Source: Paramecium octaurelia
Taxonomy: Eukaryota > Ciliophora > Oligohymenophorea > Peniculida > Parameciidae
Length of the DNA: 64,000 bases
NCBI GenBank assembly: GCA_905182995.1
Contig: CAJJDP010000035.1
Coordinates: forward strand, 386,681 to 450,680
Direction: 5' to 3'
Below the pieces are notes generated by a model. The model ran no database searches, was not told where the DNA came from, and worked only from the letters and a program-made list of their open reading frames with translations. The translations under genes and the position numbers were made by a program. Shown in pieces: positions 12,641 through 23,275 of this stretch. How positions within the stretch are numbered: the stretch's first letter is position 1; each line of letters starts with the position of its first letter.

Positions 12641-14161
12641 TCAATCTTTAATTTCTTATAATTGGTTAGTTTATTCTGATTATTAATTTTGATTTAATTC
12701 TATACGACTGTCATTAACACTTTCTATTTGATTTTTGATTCTACATAGATAATTAGAATCTGTATTTTTAATTTATATATTTCCAATATCTATCCAAGGG
12801 AAATCTTATATAATCTTTTTTCTATTATATACAGTTCTACAAAATGGACAATTCTTTTATCTAAGTAACCATTCTTATAAACATATATAATGAAATATAT
12901 GAAAACAAGGAGTAACACAACAAATCTTTTATAATTTATTATTAGCATTTTTCATTTATTCTAAACAAACAGCACATTCTTCAAATTAAGATAATCCAGG
13001 ATACACTTATATAAATTTATCATAATAATTAGCTTTAAAATGATCTTTTATAAATCTAATTTAAAAACCTTATTATATTATTATATTTAATTTACCTTTA
13101 TAAATAGCTGGATCAAATACTCTATTAGATTATTATTATTAATCTAAAAATCCTTACTAATTTAGATTTCTACGAATAGTTTCTTATACTTATTTACGAA
13201 TTTACTAATGCTTTCTAGTTCTTAATACAGATATTCCAATTGCAAATAAGAAAAGAGTTGCAATAGCACAAACAGTTATTATAATTATTATTCTATTACG
13301 TTCAAATATTGATTAATCATCTTAATAATAAGTAACTATTTTAAACTAAAATTCAATTTGTTCAGATTAATTATTATAGATTCCTATATAGATTACGTCA
13401 GCATTAGATATTATAATTTCTTCTTATATATTTACTATAGATAACAATCTAGAACTATTTTGTAAATTTGGTATTGTTTTTTAAGGTGTTTATTCAGAAA
13501 CTAAGCTATAAACTACGTTATTATTAAATATTTTACATACATCCTATTATTCATTCATAGTTTATAATTCTACATTAGTAGTAGGTAATTCATAATATAA
13601 ATATATCCATTTATTAGATTCTATTGTTAATTTATTATAAACATTGCTATATATTTTAGATGATTAAAATTGACAAAATAATCCAAAATATGAATCTAAA
13701 CAATTACATTACATTGATACACAAACAGAATTTTGAATTTCAGGATAATTATATCCATTACAATCATTAATACAAGATTCTATAAATGGTCTTTCTGTAA
13801 TATATAATTCATATGAACTTTTTTCATTAATTTATTCAGATTGTAAGCATCTTATATATAAAAGCTAATAAAAGTCTATTTCTACTAATTAATAAACAGA
13901 ATTAGCTTAATAACCCTAATAATCATAAGCAAAAGATTCATTTTTTGGATCATTTAAATCTGTAATTGCTACTTATTCTAAACTTGATTATGATACTAAA
14001 CAAACTGCTTTTGATGAAGACACATAAAATTTTATTATTATACTATTTGCTTTTGATGACTTATCTAATTTTATCTACTATTCTATATTTGTATCCAATT
14101 ATCCTGAATAATCAGGTTTTCCTTTTATTAAAAACAAAAAGCAAATCACAAATATAATCAT
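12641..14161 (-). CDS. EGF-like / transmembrane / RING-H2 E3 ubiquitin ligase-like protein
   Basis: An intact 506-aa frame (table 6) from ATG 14161 to TGA 12643-12641. In order: a signal peptide (MIIFVICFLFLIKG); a luminal or extracellular region with an EGF-like cysteine cluster (CVSMQCNCLDSYFGLFC, ~res. 165-181); a transmembrane helix (TVCAIATLFLFAIGISVL, ~res. 300); and a cytosolic RING-H2 finger (CAVC ... PCFHIFHSIC ... CPFC, ~res. 400-450). The layout matches membrane RING ligases of the Goliath/RNF type, so ubiquitin ligation at an endomembrane is inferred. A 27-nt GT...AAG segment just after FDPAIYK could be an in-frame intron; removing it does not alter the frame. tRNA-Ser lies 49 bp downstream. 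Confidence 0.85.
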
Positions 14162-15058
14162 TTATATTATTTAAATTTATAATTCTTTTCTCACTTTCAG
14201 AGGCATAAAATAATAAAATTAAATTGTTTCAATGATTTAATATATAATATTTTAAAATGCGGTCTTCAGAATAGAACTTAGTTCATATACTCTAAAAACT
14301 AATAGTATTTTTGTATTTACCATAAAAAATTTCATATATTTTGTAAAATGAACTCTAAAGGAATTTTTTATCTGATTGTTGCATTTCGTTGGACATTTTA
14401 AATCTGAAAACTGTTTTCTATGTATATATTTTAATCTTAAGCTTATTCCTATTTATCGTTTTTCTCCATTAACCTATTAATCTAGCAGCTTGGTTGAATA
14501 ATTTTTCATTTTATATTCAAATCTACATTGAGTGGTGTATCAAAATCCTGAATTAGTATCTAAAGGAAACGAAATATTAGCTATTTATATCAGATATTTA
14601 TTTATGTATTTTTTTTCAGGTTTGCAACTATTTATAAAAATAATATAACATTTATTAGCTTTCTTATTCAAATTATGCTCACAGAGTTTTTTTGGCATAT
14701 CAAACTAGTTTAAAGATTAAAGTCTAAACTAATTAAATAAATTTTGTGTAGACTCGATAATAATAATAATAAAGATGATTAATAATTGGTTTTAATCTGT
14801 AAAAGTCGATGAGTTTATAAAAGAAGAAAGACTTAGGTAAATATATCAATCTATGGAATTAGTAAAGACTGAATATTAGAAAAGTGAATAGAACTTCTTG
14901 ATTATATAAACAAAAATATAGTTACATTTATAAATTGAAAATAATTTTAATAATTAATATCACAATGATATTTCTTAATTTCCTAAGCTTGCTTTTATTA
15001 AATAATGTCTTCATATTTAAAAATTATCAAATTTTCAATATTTCCATATCAAGTTAAC
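14162..15058. other. region upstream of the RING gene
   Basis: About 900 bp of AT-rich DNA upstream of the RING start. Its promoter-proximal part (rev. comp. of 34361-34440) retains similarity to the tail of the OSCA/TMEM63-like gene at 29693-32339, suggesting a decayed paralogue. The plus strand also carries a 173-codon table-6 frame (14257-14778) with a hydrophobic stretch, which I do not accept as a gene. Confidence 0.4.
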
Positions 15059-15059
15059 N
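15059..15059. other. single-N assembly join
   Basis: One ambiguous base between two copies of the same ~1,315-bp sequence. Confidence 0.9.
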
Positions 15060-15061
15060 AA

Positions 15062-15479
15062 GATAATTATATCCATTACAATCATTAATACAAGATTCTA
15101 TAAATGGTCTTTCTGTAATATATAATTCATATGAACTTTTTTCATTAATTTATTCAGATTGTAAGCATCTTATATATAAAAGCTAATAAAAGTCTATTTC
15201 TACTAATTAATAAACAGAATTAGCTTAATAACCCTAATAATCATAAGCAAAAGATTCATTTTTTGGATCATTTAAATCTGTAATTGCTACTTATTCTAAA
15301 CTTGATTATGATACTAAACAAACTGCTTTTGATGAAGACACATAAAATTTTATTATTATACTATTTGCTTTTGATGACTTATCTAATTTTATCTACTATT
15401 CTATATTTGTATCCAATTATCCTGAATAATCAGGTTTTCCTTTTATTAAAAACAAAAAGCAAATCACAAATATAATCAT
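15062..15479 (-). CDS. RING-H2 transmembrane protein, 5' partial copy
   Basis: The first ~139 codons (signal peptide and N-terminal luminal part) of the RING gene, starting at ATG 15479 and cut at the N at 15059. It appears identical to the 5' part of 12641-14161; probably a contig-overlap duplicate rather than a third gene. Confidence 0.75.
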
Positions 15480-16527
15480 TTATATTATTTAAATTTATAA
15501 TTCTTTTCTCACTTTCAGAGGCATAAAATAATAAAATTAAATTGTTTCAATGATTTAATATATAATATTTTAAAATGCGGTCTTCAGAATAGAACTTAGT
15601 TCATATACTCTAAAAACTAATAGTATTTTTGTATTTACCATAAAAAATTTCATATATTTTGTAAAATGAACTCTAAAGGAATTTTTTATCTGATTGTTGC
15701 ATTTCGTTGGACATTTTAAATCTGAAAACTGTTTTCTATGTATATATTTTAATCTTAAGCTTATTCCTATTTATCGTTTTTCTCCATTAACCTATTAATC
15801 TAGCAGCTTGGTTGAATAATTTTTCATTTTATATTCAAATCTACATTGAGTGGTGTATCAAAATCCTGAATTAGTATCTAAAGGAAACGAAATATTAGCT
15901 ATTTATATCAGATATTTATTTATGTATTTTTTTTCAGGTTTGCAACTATTTATAAAAATAATATAACATTTATTAGCTTTCTTATTCAAATTATGCTCAC
16001 AGAGTTTTTTTGGCATATCAAACTAGTTTAAAGATTAAAGTCTAAACTAATTAAATAAATTTTGTGTAGACTCGATAATAATAATAATAAAGATGATTAA
16101 TAATTGGTTTTAATCTGTAAAAGTCGATGAGTTTATAAAAGAAGAAAGACTTAGGTAAATATATCAATCTATGGAATTAGTAAAGACTGAATATTAGAAA
16201 AGTGAATAGAACTTCTTGATTATATAAACAAAAATATAGTTACATTTATAAATTGAAAATAATTTTAATAATTAATATCACAATGATATTTCTTAATTTC
16301 CTAAGCTTGCTTTTATTAAATAATGTCTTCATATTTAAAAATTATCAAATTTTCAATATTTCCATATCAAGTTAACCTAAAATGGTTGCTATGTATAAAT
16401 TTCAGGATGCAAAGAATTTGAAAATAAAAATGATTCAAATAAACTTCTAATGCAAAAAAAATAAGAAAATATTTTAATGTATTTAGATATTAATTAAATA
16501 TTCTAAAGAAATGAATAAATAATAAAC

Positions 16528-17415
16528 TCATATTTATTATTAGGTATTTTATTGAAATTAAGGGTAGTAGTGATACATGAAAGGATTCTAATTATAAAGT
16601 AACTACGAATTCCAGATATTACATTTAGTTTACTAAAGCTAATTGAAGTAACAATACGACTGATACATTTGATAGATGAAATTATTGTAATACATTTACT
16701 ATTAGCCTTAATACTATTATTAATTAATCTGCTTATCTTGAAAAAAACTTGAATGTTCATATTCCTCTTTTATTTTGATAGTTTTGGATAATGATTCTAT
16801 TTCTTATTTTTTTCTTTTGCTTTTGATACCCACTTTCTACTCTAAAATGTTTTGCAAGGTTTTAATCTCAAGAAATTATTTCATATTGTCCTTAACATTT
16901 TCTTAATTTATTACTAGCTGTGAAATTGAATTTAAGTTTTCTGAAAGTTGATTATGTTTTTATAATAATTTAAGCTGAAATTTTTATCGTTTTTTTAATA
17001 TCAACGAAATCGAAGTAATTAAAATTTAGCATTCCTTTTTATACTTTAGCTTTTTTACAAGATTAGAAAGTATTTCTAAGTATTAATTGATTTGTTATTG
17101 TACAGATTTTGCTTTTGTTAAACTAATTATTAGTTATTTTGATTTTTTATTCAATTTTATGTATTTTGGGTTCTTCTGATGCTTCATTTCGATTAAATAA
17201 TTTTACAATTTTTCTATTAATTCAAGTGGCTTATTGGATGAGTAAATTTAAGTTATATTGAGTTTACAATCTGAGTAATAGTTTATATTCTATAATTATA
17301 TCTAAGTCTATTCCATTATAGCTAGATATAATTCCTACAATTCATCTAATTGAAGTAAAAGTTTTTTGATTCCCGAAAATGATAACTCATTTTTAAGCAA
17401 TATGCCGTTTTTCAT
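16528..17415 (-). CDS. coiled-coil protein with Q/N/Y-rich C-terminus
   Basis: An uninterrupted 295-aa frame (table 6), ATG 17415 to TGA 16530-16528. Residues ~10-215 are rich in Leu, Lys, Glu and Gln with heptad-like spacing, as in coiled coils. The last ~60 residues are dominated by Gln, Asn and Tyr (for example YNQNPFMYHYYPQFQQN), a prion-like composition. The frame stays open upstream of the chosen ATG, so an earlier start or upstream exon is possible. No family recognised; a scaffold or granule role would be guesswork. Confidence 0.6.
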
Positions 17416-17914
17416 ATTTAATTTACTATTATTTATAATTATCTAAATTTTATAATCCTATAAATTCTGTAAAATTATATATGCTTGGAAGTTTAAGTAG
17501 AATTTTGATATTACGAAATTTGATTTTAAAAAGTAAGAATAAATAAGTTTATTTTTTTAAAACATCAAAACATCAAATAGATAAAGCAAAAACTATTTGA
17601 CTGATATTTATTATAATATTATAAATAAATAGAATAACAGATAGTAAGATTATAACTTCTAAATAGAAGAGTAATATATACAGTGTATTATTTGATGTCC
17701 CTATTATTTAAATAAATATTTGCCATAATAAATTTTTACATTTCTAATTCAATAAGTGGAAATAGTGAAATTTTATAGTAATATGTAACATTGCACCTTA
17801 TATGACCCAATTACAAACAATTTAATAAATAAATTTAGTTTAAGGGACTAAATAATAAGATTTAAGTGTAGCAAATAAGATATTCTTAGAAATCTAAAAT
17901 GAATCACAACGAAT
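17416..17914. other. intergenic, no gene seen
   Basis: About 500 bp of AT-rich DNA between a minus-strand gene and a plus-strand candidate, so it should hold divergent promoters. No tRNA, clear exon or repeat is visible. Confidence 0.4.
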
Positions 17915-18173
17915 ATGGACGATAATAGTTAATATTCAAAAACTGTTTTGAATTCATATAATCATAGTAGAAATAAATGAGAAATTAATTCTAGATTAAG
18001 TTTATCTTAGCAATTTCATTCTGTATTTATGGTAAATTGATTTATTTGATAATTAATTGATACTTAATAAATATACATAAAAGTACAGATTTTGGGTTAT
18101 TTAATATTAGAATTTTGATATAAAATTATGTGAAATTTTAGAATAATAATTACTTAAATAATTTCTTAGTTGA
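17915..18173 (+). CDS. small orphan protein (candidate)
   Basis: Two exons with a 28-nt GT...CTAG intron (17967-17994) give 76 aa from ATG 17915 to TGA 18171-18173. The composition is Ile/Leu/Tyr/Gln-rich without a recognisable motif. Support is the intron and the intact frame only. Confidence 0.35.
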
Positions 18174-18246
18174 AAAATATTATATATTTAGAATTAAAAT
18201 ATTAATTTTATTAGATCGTTAATGCTAATCCAAAAATGTATTAGCT

Positions 18247-18597
18247 ATGGAAGCAGATTTTAATTTGAACAAATTCCGAGATTCTTTGTATCTTAAAATG
18301 CAAAGTCCAAGCTAATCAAAATTAAATAGTGTAACTAAAGAGGATTTTTTAATTAAAAAATCAGCCAAAAATCTGTAAATGTAGATATTCAACGTCGATA
18401 AAGGTGGTTAAAATTAATATTATTAGTGTACTATCATTTGATGAGTTATTTAAAACAAAGAATAGTAGTAGATGGAAATTCGCCGTAAAATAGATAATAG
18501 TTCTTCTGAGGTGCATGAATTATCGCCAAATTATGTGCAAGACCTATTAGAATTATCCTAAATCATTATAAAGCATGTTAGATATATAAAGAATTGA
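18247..18597 (+). CDS. small orphan protein, 105 aa
   Basis: Exon 1 (18247-18427) and exon 2 (18461-18597) are joined by a 33-nt GT...AAG intron, giving 105 aa ending at TGA. Splicing removes an in-frame TGA and creates a short poly-Gln stretch followed by charged sequence (MEIRRKIDNSSSEVHELSPN). It is mostly polar, with no membrane helix or known domain. A 55-bp gap separates it from the next gene on the same strand. Confidence 0.55.
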
Positions 18598-18651
18598 AAA
18601 TTTAAATATATATATATATCGAATAATAAGATTAATATTTTTAATAAGAAA

Positions 18652-19001
18652 ATGGCATCTAAGAGCTTTATATCAAAAAGAGTAGCTGAATAATTTAAAA
18701 AAATATTATTCTACCAAACAGACCCAAAGAATTGCATTCTTACCAAAAAATGCTTATGCACAGATGCACAAATTTGGGAATGAAGGAATTGGACATAATT
18801 TTGGGGAGATGGTCTTAGGAATTTGTGCCAAAGATGAGTTATGAAGAATTAAATTAGATGGAGTCTGAAATCTTAGATCTTGATACGATCGATATTTATA
18901 ATCTACTACTCTAGGTGAAAGTGGCTGACGAATTGAAACCTTTAGAACAATTGAAATATGTACAAGAAATCAGAAATTATGCACTGAAAGGTTTGATATG
19001 A
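18652..19001 (+). CDS. SDHAF2: SDHAF2/SdhE-family FAD assembly factor, with a probable frameshift
   Basis: The core reads GMKELDIILGRWSQEF, then MSYEELNQMESEILDLD and IDIYNLLLQ, the hallmark of the SdhE/SDHAF2 family that promotes covalent flavinylation of succinate dehydrogenase in mitochondria. The family's conserved RG-M-E-LD-LLG block is present except that the R is displaced (RCTNLGMKELD). An upstream ATG (18652) gives a basic, amphipathic presequence-like start (MASKSFISKRVAEQFKK), but it is in another frame; the frames meet at a run of seven A at 18697-18703. One extra A there would restore a single frame; no intron of the right length fits. Sequencing error is likeliest, a recent pseudogene possible. 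Stop TGA 18999-19001. Confidence 0.75.
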
Positions 19002-19045
19002 GATGACTCTTAATTTTATAGATTATTAAATATAAAAATAATTTA

Positions 19046-19613
19046 ATGTTCAAGAACAACTTCTACTCTTATGTGGGTGGTACTAGATCAGATATAGCCA
19101 TGAGCATTGAGTCTTATTTCGAAGTTATGGAAGTCCTATTGGATTAGTATTTGAGTAGAGAAGTATAGAATATGATATTATGAACAACAAGATGCTGTTC
19201 AATTTCAAGAATTGCAGTCAAGTGCTCAATGATATTGTGGTTTCAGCACCATTAGCCTTTTTGCCTTTCTCGCTTCTTGGAACACAATGGCTGTTTGCAG
19301 GCGCTAATAGGAAGGGAGCTAATAAAGCTTATGGGCCCATACTCGCATCTGTACATATGTTAGTATTATGGAGAGCTTACACTGCTCCTATTCCAAATAA
19401 ATTATTCACTAAAATAGTTGCGGATCCAACGGTCGATGGACAATATATTAGGTATTAAATTATTATTAATTTAGAACATAATTATCTGTCATGAAACCAG
19501 GGTTATGGTAAGTGTTGAGTAGGGAATTGTATCACAAGGGGTACAGATTTCCAGAGATGTTAGAGTTCAAGACAGCTACAGAGTTCCCAACTGGATTTGT
19601 CAAACCCTATTGA
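19046..19613 (+). CDS. orphan membrane-associated protein, ~171 aa
   Basis: Three exons (19046-19162, 19192-19451, 19475-19613) with introns of 29 and 23 nt give 171 aa. The middle exon encodes two hydrophobic stretches (APLAFLPFSLLGTQWLFAG and ILASVHMLVLWRAYTA), suggesting two membrane passes; the C-terminus is soluble and ends FPTGFVKPY. Codon use has more G/C than the flanks, typical of well-expressed genes. Lying just after the mitochondrial SDHAF2-like gene it could be mitochondrial, but that is only a guess. No family recognised. Confidence 0.7.
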
Positions 19614-19685
19614 TGGTACATCATAATAATATAAATATATCCAATATTTAATACAATTTTTTATTTAATTTTAATATAAAAGTGT

Positions 19686-22600
19686 ATGGAAGCAGATTAA
19701 CCATTGGTGACTAATTTTTTTATAGAATAATAAATAAAAATATTAAAACCCTAACCTCTAGCTATTAAATAAAGTACTGAAATTTTATAGCATTACTATA
19801 AATTATAAGCAGTAACAATTTGAATATATTATCACTTTTATTAGAAAGAATAAGTCAAGGTCATCGAAACATCTTTGCTCAGCATTTATTCATTTTTTTA
19901 AGCAGACAACTTTGAAGGTTTTTAGGATATCAATGCCAAGATTAATAATTTGCTTGAAGACATTTCTAAACTGGATGACAACACAATAAGAAAGGGGTAA
20001 TATCGGAGATCAATTGGTAGAAAGACATTATAAAAGTATTTCATTCTGATTGTATGTATTAAATAGATCATTTAAAATTTTATCCTTAAAACTCAGAATA
20101 ACTTTGGACATAATCAGTAAAAAGTGGGTAAATAAACAAAATATAAAAAATTAATTAAGATGGTCTAACCTGTGCATTCGCAACATACAAAAGTATATTG
20201 ACATATTTAAGATAAAGTACTTTGAATTCAGATTTAACTTTGGTTTCTAAAAAGTTTTATAAAATGTTTATATGCAGAATTTGTGAGTAACCAGTTTAAG
20301 CAACATAGATGGCACAACATTGTATAATGTGTGAATAGCAAGCTGAGAGCAAAAAAAGATTATTGGAACTAAATCTGGAATTAGCAAATATTTGTGATTA
20401 GGCATATTTAGAAAAGAGGAATGTGCAAGTGAAATTGGCAATAAAGAAGTACAATTATCATTATTATGTTATAAGGATGAGGGACAAAACAAGAAGGAGA
20501 CAATATCACAACACTAAATATATATATAGAAGAGTCTAAACTTTAGATGACTAAGATGAAGATGAAGATAATTAAAATGAATATCAATAAGAATTGAACA
20601 ACATAGTCAACATTATGACGTAAATTATTAACTTTGCTGAAAAAACATTAAATAATGCTGCTGAAGTTGAAGATACTAAATGTAATAACTTATCTTGAGC
20701 TTTATTAATAGAAACTTTAGTACTGTTAAATGACATAGTTAATGCAATTTAATGTATTGAAAGCCAAGAAACTTTGTCGATTATTAATGCAACTCATAAA
20801 TGCTTATTGGATAGACTTGATTATTAAAAAAAAAAAGAGAATATCATTAATAATTCAATCGAAGGATCACCTAATCAAAATTAAGACAATATTACTAAAA
20901 TTAAAAGAGCATTCACTAAATCTAATTCAATCTCATTTAGGATGCCCAAATTTCAGAATTCCCCGTCTCCTTCTTAAAGAATCTCTACAGATCCAATATA
21001 AGAAGAAGATGATTCACCATCGTCGCCTTAAATTTAATCACCACAAAAACTTGGAACTCAAAGAAAAGCATTCAAAATGAACTCTTCCATCTTTAAATTA
21101 AGTGATGGATCTGAATCACCTAAATCAATTAAATAATCATCTGCTTTAACTTAAATGAAACCAAGTTATTTTTGTTAAACTGAAGTAAATTAATCAATTA
21201 ATTCTTCAATTAGTGATCTTAAAGTAGAATAAACAAAAAAATAATCAAGTAACGAAATCACTTAATCCAAAGATACCAAAGATACAATTCAAAATTCTTT
21301 GTTAAAACTAACATAATTCAAAGCATCCATACAACCTCTCTTAATGAAAAATTAAAAACCTTAAAATTTAGAAGAAATTATAGAAGAAAAATAAAAATAT
21401 CCAAAAAAAATTGAAATTCAAAAATCCATAAAAGATAGTGAAAATTCATCAAACATATCTAGTATGGAATCTGGCAATTCTAATAATAACGAAGTTGCTA
21501 ATCAAGCACCTGTAAAAAAATAAAGAAAAAAGAAGAAATTAAGTTTCTAATCTTAAGAAATTGAAAAAGCATAATTAGTCGGAAAAAATTAACAAAGGAA
21601 AAGCAAATTCTTTGAAAATCAAGTGTGTAAGTCTCCCATTGTTGTTTAAGAAAATGCTATCGATGAAATTTTGATAGATAAAGGTTATCATTCTGATTCC
21701 AACTTAATCAAAACTGTTTCTCCTTAATTAAATGAAACTTCAAAAGTTGGAATTAAAGACTTTGAATTCATAAAGCTATTAGGAAAGGGAGCTTATGGTT
21801 GGGTCTTTTTAGTGAAAAAGAAAGGATCAGGAGATCTTTATGCTTTGAAAATAATTGACTGCGCTTAAAGAGTAATTTAACATTCTATCTTAGAACTTAG
21901 AAGCATTTCTTGAATAATTAAAGGCTGAAAGAAACATTTTCGAAATTTTAAATAGCAGTTTTGTTGTCAAAGCCTACTTTTCATTTGTTCATGAACAATA
22001 TCTGTGTTTTGTATAAGAATACATGATGGGAGGAGATCTAGCAAGCATTTTGAAACAATATACGGTAGACTCTATCATTATTTAAATTAGGCATTGGATG
22101 AATTTTATGTTCAACACTATATGGCTGAAATAGTTTTGGCTCTAGAATATTTAAGATAATAAAATATAGTACATAGAGATTTAAAACCAGAAAATATATT
22201 ACTAGATTGTTAAGGACATTCTAAACTAGCTGATTTTGGTTTATCAGAATAAGGAGTGAATAGCAGATTGAAATTAAAAGAAAAGTTGACTTCCTAAAAT
22301 TCTGCTGAGATACCCACTTGTGTAGAATAAATCAGTGATCAATAAGCATATTAACCTGTCTATAAATAATTGAAAAAGGTAGAATCCATTTTAGTGGAGA
22401 AATAAGGAAGCAAGACAAAAAAGTAATTGAATTCAATATAAAAAGGATTGTTGGAACTCCAGATTATATTGCTCCTGAAATCATATTAGGAACTTCAATC
22501 AGCAACTTTAGTTCAGATTACTGGAGTTTAGGTATTATAATGTACGAATTGCTTTGTGGTATTGCCCCTTTTAATGATGATACTGTTGATAAAATATTTG

Positions 22601-23136
22601 ATAATATTTTGAATATGCGAATCGAATGGCCTTAAATTGGAGAAGGAGAGGATTGTATTTCAGAATAAGCATATGATCTAATTGTAAAATTGTTGGAACC
22701 TGACTTCAACAAGAGAATTGGGCATAAATCTATTGAAGAAATAAAAAATCACAAATTCTTTAAAGGTATCATAGAAATATTAGTTTTAGGGATTTAATGG
22801 AACAAATTATTGAGCAAACCAGGATTGATTATTCCGGAATTGAATTGCGAGTCAAAAGATACTGAAAAGATGCAATAGTTTCTAAAAAAGTTGGAGAAAA
22901 CTAATAAGGATTCAGAAAATAAAAAATTAGCCTAATAATTAAAAGCTCAGCTTTAAAATTTAGAGAGAATTGATTTATTAAAATAAAGAAGCACATAAGA
23001 ATCCGATAAATATTTGTATAAATAATTTTTTATTAGATTACAAGTGTAAAATGAACAGAAAAAAATTTAACATTAAATTGAGTTACTTACACAACTTTAT
23101 GCCAAACTTTACTAATGCTACTCCAACATGCAGTGA
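19686..23136 (+). CDS. AGC-family protein kinase, IRE/MAST-like, with N-terminal zinc finger
   Basis: Eight exons split by seven introns (19812-19844, 20128-20159, 20682-20711, 21872-21893, 22065-22090, 22379-22410, 22766-22789) give one frame of about 1,080 aa. N-terminal helical region, then a C2HC-like finger ([20 protein letters not shown]), as found upstream of the kinase domain in plant IRE kinases. Then a long Ser/Gln-rich linker and a kinase domain: [11 protein letters not shown] glycine loop, YALKIID (catalytic Lys), [12 protein letters not shown] catalytic loop, [10 protein letters not shown], an insert before the activation segment, GTPDYIAPE, and [18 protein letters not shown] coiled-coil tail follows. 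The long insert between DFG and APE is typical of IRE/MAST/LATS-type AGC kinases. Predicted cytosolic Ser/Thr kinase; substrates unknown. Confidence 0.88.
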
Positions 23137-23275
23137 CAAGATTTTTGTTCGATTATTATTTATGTTTAAACGTTTTTAATTCATTATTATTTCAACATTT
23201 AAGAATGTATATGTGTATGTATATAAATATCTTTGTATACAAAAGATGGTAATTAATTGTTTTATGAACAAAAAC

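Larger units (their letters stand above)
11061..13771. repeat. direct duplication of ~1,355 bp across a single N (contig overlap)
   Basis: Bases 11061-12415 and 12417-13771 are the same sequence apart from a few single-base differences (for example at the codons around 11,511/12,867 and 11,673/13,029). They flank one N at 12416. The duplicated block contains tRNA-Ser and the 3' three-quarters of the RING gene. The pattern is what unmerged overlapping contigs produce. The left copy matches the inverted segment at 33586-36272 at these variant sites, so two haplotypes or paralogues seem to be present. Confidence 0.85.
13744..16376. repeat. direct duplication of ~1,315 bp across a single N (contig overlap)
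   Basis: Bases 13744-15058 reappear at 15062-16376 with an offset of 1,318 and no difference that I could find, flanking the N at 15059. The block holds the 5' quarter of the RING gene and ~900 bp upstream of it. As with the previous join, unmerged contig ends are the simplest explanation. Confidence 0.85.

Noticed and set aside
13966-14157. 63-aa Leu/Ile-rich plus-strand ORF (also at 15284, and on the minus strand at 32431 and 34532)
   Set aside because: Antisense shadow of the RING gene's N-terminal part, produced by reading its TAA/TAG-rich sense codons on the other strand.
14257-14778. 173-codon table-6 frame with a hydrophobic stretch (also 15575-16096 and, inverted, 33911-34432)
   Set aside because: Its 5' part overlaps, on the opposite strand, a relic of the OSCA-like gene. 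No intron or motif supports it, and frames of this length arise by chance when TGA is the only stop in such AT-rich DNA.
16503-16760. 85-aa minus-strand ORF MNIQVFFKISRLI…
   Set aside because: Out of frame with the 295-aa coiled-coil gene that covers the same bases and strand.
19180-19458. ORF starting at the ATG at 19180
   Set aside because: That ATG lies inside a 29-nt intron (19163-19191); the real exon starts at 19192 in the same frame and the gene begins at 19046.
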